Assembly: GCA_012798645.1 (NCBI GenBank) | Contig: JAAZMU010000080.1 | Span: forward strand, 1-13,483 | DNA: 13,483 nucleotides | Source of the DNA: Patescibacteria group bacterium | GTDB taxonomy: Bacteria > Patescibacteriota > Minisyncoccia > Minisyncoccales > Minisyncoccaceae | Reading direction: 5' to 3' | The notes under the pieces: model-generated | Database searches by the model: none | Told to the model about the DNA's origin: nothing | Seen by the model: only the letters and a program-made list of their open reading frames with translations | Program-made: the position numbers and the translations under genes | Shown: one piece after another, positions 8,456-13,014 of the stretch | How positions within the stretch are numbered: position 1 is the stretch's first letter | How the letters are laid out: each line of letters begins with the position of its first letter

Positions 8456-9045
8456 TCAATCTTTAGCCTCACTAATCCCTTTTTCTCTCCCACTATTTTC
8501 ACCTCTCCTTCAATTAAAAAAACATAATCCTTGTTAAAAACAACTTCCACACCCTGCTCTATAAGCAAAGTCACATTTTCCAAAACAAAGATATTGCCAG
8601 TAACAATATAGGGACTATTCTTTAACTCCCAAATAGTATCCTTGCTAATAATTCCGTTTACATTAGTTTCTTTTTTAGAATCTTCTTTCTTGTTTTCGTC
8701 AATTACTTCGCCCCATGTAGTTTCAAAATAATCAGTAGAATTTAAACCTGGAATTGTTATTATAGTTTCTCCTTTGCCATCCCTTATAACCTGAACAGGA
8801 ACATCAACATACCCCAAAGCACCATCTTCCATTCCTGGCACAATAGCGTCCTCTGTTAACTTATAAACCACTCCATTAGACTTAGATAAAAGTTTTGTTT
8901 CTTTCAGTAAAAACAATGGCTCAGATGATGGATGCCCATTATATATCCTTACTTTCTTAAAAATATCCTCTTCCAAAACAGCCTCTCTTGAAAAAGGAAT
9001 CAGGCAAAAAATTAACAAGATTAAAAAAAGCTTAAAAACGCGCAC
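8452..9045 (-). CDS. Exported protein: baseplate-J-like segment plus one beta-helix turn
   Basis: The 197-residue protein starts at GTG and has a signal peptide or anchor (about 3-19). Residues 30-112 (KVRIYNG..., LFLLKETKLLSKSNGVVYKL, then VPGMEDGALGYVDVPVQV and IPGLN) resemble the baseplate J/gp47-like segments seen in exported proteins of Patescibacteria. A charged linker (about 113-130) leads to a C-terminal stretch (about 137-186) with the hallmark of the first turn of a right-handed beta-helix: W-x(5)-SPYIVTGNIFVLENVTLLIEQGVEV. Such proteins usually continue for many turns; this one stops after one. The next gene begins 36 nt on, so no remnant is left. GTG is preferred as start because it gives the complete signal sequence and lies 8 nt after a TATAAT box. 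Function unknown; probably a surface or wall-associated protein. Confidence 0.78.
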   Translation of the reverse strand: MRVFKLFLILLIFCLIPFSREAVLEEDIFKKVRIYNGHPSSEPLFLLKETKLLSKSNGVVYKLTEDAIVPGMEDGALGYVDVPVQVIRDGKGETIITIPGLNSTDYFETTWGEVIDENKKEDSKKETNVNGIISKDTIWELKNSPYIVTGNIFVLENVTLLIEQGVEVVFNKDYVFLIEGEVKIVGEKKGLVRLKID

Positions 9046-9053
9046 AAAAATAA

Positions 9054-9081
9054 ATTATACACGTATTTTTTAAAAAAACAA
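9054..9081 (-). promoter_or_regulatory. Promoter of the exported-protein gene (leftward)
   Basis: On the minus strand, TTGTTT (9076-9081) and a perfect TATAAT (9054-9059) are 16 bp apart. The -10 ends 8 nt before the GTG at 9045, giving an almost leaderless message. The -35 shares its bases with the upstream element of the divergent plus-strand promoter. Confidence 0.55.
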
Positions 9082-9103
9082 CTAATGAATTTTATGCTAT
9101 AAT
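9075..9103 (+). promoter_or_regulatory. Extended -10 promoter of the hemolysin III gene (rightward)
   Basis: A perfect extended -10, TGCTATAAT (9095-9103), ends 6 nt before the ATG at 9110. A start 7 nt downstream falls on the A of the ATG, so the transcript would be leaderless. The -35 at 17 bp (9075-9080, AAAACA) is poor, as is common with extended -10 promoters. It sits back-to-back with the leftward promoter. Confidence 0.6.
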
Positions 9104-9109
9104 GCTACT

Positions 9110-9757
9110 ATGTTTAAAATCAAAGACCCTTTTTCTGGATTCTCTCATTTAGTGGGAGCTATACTAATTATAATTGGAACTTTCTTTCTTTTAGCTAATG
9201 CAAAGACTTTAAAAGAAATCATCTGCTTTCTCTGCTTTGGTATAACAGCCTTAATATTATATGGAGCAAGTACACTTTACCATTTGTTTGGAAAACCTGC
9301 TTCAGAAATAAGTTCATTAAGAAAAGTAGATCATGCTTCTATTTATCTTTTAATTGCAGGAACATTTACTCCTTTTTGCATTCTTCTTGTTGATAATATT
9401 TTTGGCTTAATCATTTTAATTATTGTTTGGCTTCTAGCTATTTCAGGAATTACAGCTACTTTCTTTGACTCTTTTTGGAAACACTTACCCAGATGGGCAT
9501 CAACAGGTCTTTACATTCTAATGGGATGGATTGGCGCTTTAATAATTTATCCTTTAAGGCATTATCCTTTTATTCTTTTATGGATATTTATTGGAGGTGC
9601 TTTTTATACAATTGGAGCTGTAATATATATTATAAAAAAACCAAACCTCTTTAAAGGTTTTGGCTTTCATGAATTATTCCATATACTAGTTCTTTTAGGA
9701 ACAGCATCTCATTTTATTGCCATCTATTATCTTGCAGTCCAACCGCCATCAACATAA
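9110..9757 (+). CDS. Hemolysin III / PAQR-family seven-helix membrane protein
   Basis: This 215-residue protein has seven predicted membrane helices and the metal-site pattern of the CREST superfamily: Ser54-x3-His58 (STLYH), Asp74 (KVDHAS) and His187-x3-His191 (HELFH). PAQR receptors and alkaline ceramidases share this site, where zinc supports hydrolase activity. Bacterial members are usually named hemolysin III or YqfA; their role is unclear, and a link to membrane-lipid homeostasis is more likely than true hemolysis. Length is normal and all key residues are present. It is the only plus-strand gene, driven by a predicted leaderless promoter. Its last 31 bases overlap the 3' end of the opposing SDR gene, so the C-terminal AVQPPST is written opposite the SDR's conserved DGGWTAR. 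Confidence 0.92.
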   Translation: MFKIKDPFSGFSHLVGAILIIIGTFFLLANAKTLKEIICFLCFGITALILYGASTLYHLFGKPASEISSLRKVDHASIYLLIAGTFTPFCILLVDNIFGLIILIIVWLLAISGITATFFDSFWKHLPRWASTGLYILMGWIGALIIYPLRHYPFILLWIFIGGAFYTIGAVIYIIKKPNLFKGFGFHELFHILVLLGTASHFIAIYYLAVQPPST

Positions 9758-10467
9758 AGAATACTTCCTGTTACATACTTTGAATCTTCTGAGGCCAAAT
9801 AAAGAGCAGCATTGGCTATATCTTCAGGTTCCCCAATGTAGCCAAGTGGCGTAGAAGCTTCTAAAAACTCTCTATACTCTTTGTCTGCCAAAATTCCCTG
9901 TGTCATTCCTGTTTGAATAAATCCAGGTGCAATAGCATTAACTCTAATTTTAAAAGGAGCTAGCTCTAAAGCAGCTGTTCTTGTTATTTGATTTACCCCT
10001 CCCTTTGCAGCACAATAAGAAACAGATTGCTTAAAACCATTTATACTTAATATGGAAGACATATTAATAATTGAACCTTTAACATTATTATTTTTCATAT
10101 ACTTTGCAGCATCTCTAACACCATAAAAAACTCCTGTTAAATTAATATCAATTACTTTTTGCCACTCTAAATCAGTCATATCTTCTATGTTTGCCATAGT
10201 TGCAGTTCCAGCATTATTTACAATAACATCTAGTCCGCCAAATGAACGAACCGTTTCAGAAATAAGATGACTTACTTCTTTTGAATCCGAAACATCACAT
10301 TTTATAAACACAGCATTTTCCTTATTCAAAACAATTTCTTCTCCTTTTTCCTTATTAATATCTGAAAAAACTACTTTAGCCCCTTCTTTTAAAAACTTTT
10401 CTGCGATGGCTAAACCTAAACCAGAAGATGCTCCAGTTACTATTGCTACTTTATTTTTTAATTTCAT
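9727..10467 (-). CDS. Short-chain dehydrogenase/reductase (classical SDR)
   Basis: A 246-residue classical SDR of full length. Cofactor site: TGASSGLG (11-18), Asp36 at the end of the second strand (favouring NAD(H) over NADP(H)), CDVS (57-60) and NNAG (84-87). Catalytic tetrad: Asn109, Ser138, Tyr151 and Lys155 (YCAAK). PG at 181-182 and the C-terminal YVTGSILYVDGGW are typical of the FabG/glucose-dehydrogenase-like group. The substrate cannot be told from sequence. Acyl-ACP reduction is less likely, because FabG usually prefers NADPH and no fatty-acid synthesis genes are nearby. It is the last gene of the DUF5320-DUF134 operon, 13 nt after DUF134, and its end overlaps the convergent hemolysin III gene by 31 nt. 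Confidence 0.95.
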   Translation of the reverse strand: MKLKNKVAIVTGASSGLGLAIAEKFLKEGAKVVFSDINKEKGEEIVLNKENAVFIKCDVSDSKEVSHLISETVRSFGGLDVIVNNAGTATMANIEDMTDLEWQKVIDINLTGVFYGVRDAAKYMKNNNVKGSIINMSSILSINGFKQSVSYCAAKGGVNQITRTAALELAPFKIRVNAIAPGFIQTGMTQGILADKEYREFLEASTPLGYIGEPEDIANAALYLASEDSKYVTGSILYVDGGWTAR

Positions 10468-10480
10468 ATTTTTTTATTTA

Positions 10481-10753
10481 CTAATCTTTAATCTTAATCG
10501 CCTTTCCCCTAATAATTGCTTCGCTTACTTTTTTGTAAGCAGAAGACAAAATTCTTTGAAATGTGCTCTGAGATGTATTCATCTTATGTGCACATTCAAC
10601 CTGACTTAATCCTTCAATATTTTTTAGACGTAAAGCCTCCACCTCTTCAGTAGAAAGTTCTATTTCTAATAAATCTCTAAGTGGTATTCCTCTTGGCTTA
10701 AAATATTTAACATGCGGTCTAAATCTAACCTTTCTCAATAATCTTGGTCTCAT
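10481..10753 (-). CDS. DUF134 helix-turn-helix DNA-binding protein
   Basis: A 90-residue DUF134 protein. The N-terminus MRPRLLRKVRFRPHVKYFKP matches the basic start of the family. PLRDLLEIELSTEEVEALRLKNIEGLS leads into a sigma-70 region 4-like helix-turn-helix (about 49-76, QVECAHKMNTSQSTFQRILSS in consecutive pieces), so it probably binds DNA. I chose the ATG at 10753 over an in-frame TTG at 10768: the family begins with M-x(0-1)-RPR, and the ATG forms a TAATG junction with the preceding stop, giving translational coupling. In other genomes DUF134 is often near DUF5320 and NifX/NifB-like iron-molybdenum-cofactor-type proteins; DUF5320 is present in the same operon here, but no NifX-like gene is in the window. 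It may regulate this operon; that is inference. Confidence 0.9.
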   Translation of the reverse strand: MRPRLLRKVRFRPHVKYFKPRGIPLRDLLEIELSTEEVEALRLKNIEGLSQVECAHKMNTSQSTFQRILSSAYKKVSEAIIRGKAIKIKD

Positions 10754-11283
10754 TATTCTATACAACAATCAATTGCTTTTTTAACCAAATCGCCTAATTT
10801 CCCCATAAAACCTTTTTTCTCTTCATCTTTTTTATTCACTGCATTTTCATCTATCTTCTTAATATCTCCTACATTAAGAAGATTCATATTTAACCCCCAA
10901 AACAAAGAATAAAGATTATATGCCTTATCAAATAAGTCATAAGCTTCCTTCTTTTTTCCTATGCCAAGTTGTTTTGTCCCCACTTCCATAACTCGCATAG
11001 AAGCAGCTAAAAGATGCTTTGAAATACACCAAACCTCTCCCTCATATTCCTTAATTATCTTTTGTAAAAGCTCTTTTCTAAGCTCTCTTACATCTTTAAT
11101 CATATCATAATATTCTGTTTTTTGAAGCTTGGCTCCTGTAAAGAAAAAGTGCTCCTCAATACTAATTAAATTCATTATAGCAATACTTAAATCTTGGTCA
11201 GAAGACAGATCCATTTTCTCCTGCTTTTTCATATCATCAACTTTCTTAATGAATTCATTTAATTTTCCTATATTTTTATCCAT
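10753..11283 (-). CDS. Helical cytoplasmic protein of unknown function
   Basis: I do not recognise the family. The 176-residue protein has no signal peptide or membrane helix and looks almost entirely alpha-helical. The main body (about 26-135) carries blocks that look constrained: LSSDQDLSIAIMNLISIEEH, GEVWCISKHLLAASMRVMEVG and KKEAYDLFDKAYNLYSLFWG. The last resembles a TPR-like helix pair. Potential metal or redox residues are Glu43/Glu44 with His45, Cys86, His90 and a terminal Cys173-Cys174 pair. A charged Lys/Glu linker (about 140-160) precedes an amphipathic C-terminal helix. It starts 4 nt after the CPAC membrane protein gene and shares one base with DUF134, so the three are expressed together and probably work together. 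A metal-handling or partner role for the membrane protein is inference. Confidence 0.78.
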   Translation of the reverse strand: MDKNIGKLNEFIKKVDDMKKQEKMDLSSDQDLSIAIMNLISIEEHFFFTGAKLQKTEYYDMIKDVRELRKELLQKIIKEYEGEVWCISKHLLAASMRVMEVGTKQLGIGKKKEAYDLFDKAYNLYSLFWGLNMNLLNVGDIKKIDENAVNKKDEEKKGFMGKLGDLVKKAIDCCIE

Positions 11284-11287
11284 TTTC

Positions 11288-11791
11288 TTATTTAGTTAAA
11301 AAATAAAAGATTATACTAAAAATAACCAAGGGAGCTATTGGCATAACTACTTTTTGAAAAGGGAAATAAGCTCGTCCATTGTTTCTTTTTTTTAAATATT
11401 CATAATAATTGGCTCCTATAAAAAAACTAATACTTCCTAAAATAATGCTAAACAAAAGTTTATCTATCCCAAACGCAAACACATTTTCTTCTTGCCCCAT
11501 TATACCTGAAGTATACAAAGGAATCAAAATCAACGCATAATATATTAAAGTAGTGAGGATCTTTCGTCCTTTAAATCTAATATTCTTATCGTCTAAGAAA
11601 CTTATTGTCCAGATTATCATTGAAACTGTGAATCCACCTATCCAAAGACCTGTCACCAAATCATCAATTAAAAACCATCTTGAAAGACCTACTCCAGCTG
11701 AAACCGCAACAGTACAGGCAGGACAAACAGCAAAAACATGCTTTAAGTTTACAAAAAGTAATGTTAAAATTAGAACCCCTATTTTTCTCAT
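11288..11791 (-). CDS. Polytopic membrane protein with an N-terminal CPAC motif
   Basis: The 167-residue protein has an N-terminal hydrophobic stretch (about 4-21) that may be a cleaved signal peptide. Straight after it comes Cys23-Pro-Ala-Cys26, then VAVSAGVGLSRWFLIDDLVTGLWIGG, which looks highly constrained. Three to four further membrane helices follow (about 45-66, 79-97, 108-128 and 148-165). The CPAC would lie on the outer face of the membrane or near its surface. CxxC motifs in that position are typical of thiol-disulphide exchange or metal binding, but no thioredoxin fold is evident, so this is inference. The gene lies between DUF5320 and the helical protein, with a strong hairpin in the gap before it. 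I do not know a characterised homologue. No Shine-Dalgarno sequence is seen. Confidence 0.8.
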   Translation of the reverse strand: MRKIGVLILTLLFVNLKHVFAVCPACTVAVSAGVGLSRWFLIDDLVTGLWIGGFTVSMIIWTISFLDDKNIRFKGRKILTTLIYYALILIPLYTSGIMGQEENVFAFGIDKLLFSIILGSISFFIGANYYEYLKKRNNGRAYFPFQKVVMPIAPLVIFSIIFYFLTK

Positions 11792-11802
11792 AATTAAAAT
11801 AG

Positions 11803-11828
11803 ATATGCGCCCAAAAATGAGCGCATAT
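11803..11828 (-). terminator. Hairpin between DUF5320 and CPAC genes: attenuator or weak terminator
   Basis: A perfect 8-bp inverted repeat (ATATGCGC at 11803-11810, GCGCATAT at 11821-11828) fills the 42-nt gap. On the minus-strand RNA two more pairs (one G-U, one G-C) close a 6-nt loop. It is the most G+C-rich inverted repeat I found in the window. The bases after it (CTATTTTAATT) are only moderately U-rich, so partial termination or mRNA-end protection is more likely than full stop. It would make DUF5320 more abundant than the downstream genes. Confidence 0.5.
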
Positions 11829-11833
11829 TTAAT

Positions 11834-12049
11834 TTACCCTTCCAAATCTTTTAGGTATTCTTCTGTCTCTTCAATCTCTTCTTTTAAATCTTCAATATAA
11901 TCCCTTAATATTTCAGCTTCGTCTTTCCTTGAAATCCTTCTAAATCCATATCCTCTTCCATATCCTCTTCCGTAACCTCCTCCCATTCCGCAAGGACCCA
12001 TTCCTCTACCCATTCCAAAATAAGGGCCTGTTCCATCAAATCTTGGCAT
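11834..12049 (-). CDS. DUF5320 family small Gly-rich/coiled-coil protein
   Basis: A 71-residue DUF5320 protein. It opens with MPRFDGTGPYFGMGRGMGPCG, a variant of the family's M-P-x-x-D-G-T-G-P start, and continues with a Gly/Tyr/Arg-rich stretch (about 22-37) containing GRGYGRGY. A charged coiled coil (about 40-70, Glu/Asp/Lys-rich with Leu/Ile heptads) ends the protein. The function of the family is not established; members often occur next to DUF134 and NifX-like proteins, and DUF134 is encoded three genes downstream. The single Cys20 is in the Gly-rich part. It is the first gene behind the best promoter in the window and is followed by a stable hairpin, so it may be made at a higher level than the rest of its operon. 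Confidence 0.88.
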   Translation of the reverse strand: MPRFDGTGPYFGMGRGMGPCGMGGGYGRGYGRGYGFRRISRKDEAEILRDYIEDLKEEIEETEEYLKDLEG

Positions 12050-12063
12050 ATTTTTAGAATCTA

Positions 12064-12081
12064 ATTAATTTTGCAATTAAT
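12064..12081. repeat. A+T inverted repeat in the DUF5320 leader
   Basis: A perfect 7-bp inverted repeat, ATTAATT-TTGC-AATTAAT, starts 15 nt before the DUF5320 ATG. As RNA it would be a weak A-U hairpin with a 4-nt loop; as DNA it could be a second protein-binding site. In sequence this A+T-rich it could also arise by chance. Confidence 0.3.
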
Positions 12082-12121
12082 ATAGATTGTTAACACTTAT
12101 TATATGACCTTTATAAAAGTA

Positions 12122-12137
12122 ATGAATATTTATTCAT
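12122..12137. promoter_or_regulatory. Palindromic operator candidate downstream of the operon promoter
   Basis: ATGAATA-TT-TATTCAT is a perfect 7-bp inverted repeat with a 2-nt centre, lying about +7 to +22 from the predicted start site. Binding there would block transcription. The core TGAAT-N4-ATTCA fits the known ARG box (ArgR) and also the TGAA...TTCA half-sites of ArsR/SmtB-family metal sensors. No regulator of either family is in the window. The regulator encoded in the operon is DUF134, whose target site is not known to me. Confidence 0.5.
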
Positions 12138-12150
12138 CCTTTTCACATTG

Positions 12151-12179
12151 AGTATATACCCATAACTAATTTTTGTCAA
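12151..12179 (-). promoter_or_regulatory. Near-consensus sigma-70 promoter of the DUF5320-SDR operon
   Basis: A perfect TTGACA (-35, 12174-12179) and TATACT (-10, 12151-12156, 5 of 6 consensus) are separated by exactly 17 bp on the minus strand. It begins 6 nt after the stop of the preceding DUF3298 gene. The predicted start near 12144 leaves a leader of about 95 nt, much longer than at the other promoters here. This is the strongest promoter match in the window. Confidence 0.75.
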
Positions 12180-12185
12180 CAGGTC

Positions 12186-12980
12186 TTATTCAAAATAAGG
12201 TAAATCTAATTCTTCGAGTTCGTTTTTATTAATTTCAACCTCTAAAAGACCAAAGCTTCCAGGAGCTACTTGATATTTTTGGAAACAAACAGTAAGGTTA
12301 TTTTCATCAAAAACAAAGTTTTCATAATTCTTAAACACTGGGTTTGCGCCTTCATCAATCATGCTCTGTAGTATTTCGCTTTGCTCCCCTTCCGCATCTG
12401 ACAAAATTTGATTTTCGAGTTCAATAGTTACCAACTCAGCGATCTTGTTTAAATTCTCTTGTGAATTTCCTACAAAATCACTAAAGCTAATTTCTTCTTG
12501 CTCTAAAACATCAAAATTAAAGGTCTTAATCACGCTATCCCCATGAGCGCCCCCACTAAAAGAATAATAATTTATTATACAACTAATATAATTTTCATTT
12601 GATTGAGCTGATCTCCAGCCTGTTTCAAAATAAAAAGGTGTTTCTGGATACTCAAGAAGTGTTTTATCAAATTCTTTTCTTGCCTCCCAGTTTTCTTCTG
12701 CAATTTCTTTAAAAGTTTTTACTGCATCTTCAACAAATTCTTTAATGGAGTCATTGAAAGCTTCGCTTGCTAATTCAAACTGGGGATAATTCACAGTTAT
12801 ATCAAATAATTCATTTTTTTCCGAATACGAAACAACATCAATGCCTTCTTCAAAAGATTGTCCGTTATTTTCTGGCTCAAACGGAACCTCAGGCACTTCT
12901 GCTGGTTCTTTATTTAATGCAAAAATTACGACCGCTCCTACTAAAACTAACACTAAAACTAAAATTATTTTATTTTTCAT
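12186..12980 (-). CDS. Membrane-anchored DUF4163/DUF3298 protein (RsiV/PdaC-like)
   Basis: The 264-residue protein has one N-terminal membrane segment (about 5-22, no lipobox Cys), then a Pro/Glu-rich linker and an extracytoplasmic domain. The DUF4163-like part covers about 48-140 and ends in YYSFSGGAHG (138-147). The DUF3298 part follows (about 150-252), with FNFDVLEQEEISFSDF and the closing VCFQKYQVAPGSFGLLEVEI. The same two-domain unit forms the outside part of the anti-sigma factor RsiV, which binds lysozyme, and of the deacetylase PdaC. The cytoplasmic end here is only four residues, so an anti-sigma role is unlikely and no deacetylase domain is present. A stand-alone cell-wall or lysozyme-related binding protein is possible. 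It starts 34 nt after the SOD gene and is probably co-transcribed with it. Confidence 0.87.
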   Translation of the reverse strand: MKNKIILVLVLVLVGAVVIFALNKEPAEVPEVPFEPENNGQSFEEGIDVVSYSEKNELFDITVNYPQFELASEAFNDSIKEFVEDAVKTFKEIAEENWEARKEFDKTLLEYPETPFYFETGWRSAQSNENYISCIINYYSFSGGAHGDSVIKTFNFDVLEQEEISFSDFVGNSQENLNKIAELVTIELENQILSDAEGEQSEILQSMIDEGANPVFKNYENFVFDENNLTVCFQKYQVAPGSFGLLEVEINKNELEELDLPYFE

Positions 12981-13014
12981 ATTTTTATTTCTTTAGATTT
13001 ATAATATCTTAATA

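Noticed and set aside
10406..10609. Plus-strand open frame spanning the SDR/DUF134 junction
   Set aside because: It crosses two well-supported minus-strand genes and encodes nothing recognisable.
10753..10768. TTG start for DUF134, five residues upstream
   Set aside because: The family begins at M-RPR, and the ATG at 10753 forms a TAATG junction with the preceding gene.
11553..11900. Plus-strand open frame of 115 codons
   Set aside because: It is antisense to the CPAC membrane protein, the hairpin and DUF5320, all better supported by family pattern and operon spacing.
12111..12137. Leader peptide of eight codons (MNKYSLLL) in the DUF5320 leader
   Set aside because: The ATG directly abuts AGG with no usable ribosome-binding spacing, the frame coincides with the palindrome, and there is no run of one amino acid typical of attenuation.
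12767..13012. Plus-strand open frame of 81 codons
   Set aside because: It is antisense to the start of the DUF3298 gene; its Leu/Phe-rich end is just the reverse of the signal-anchor region.
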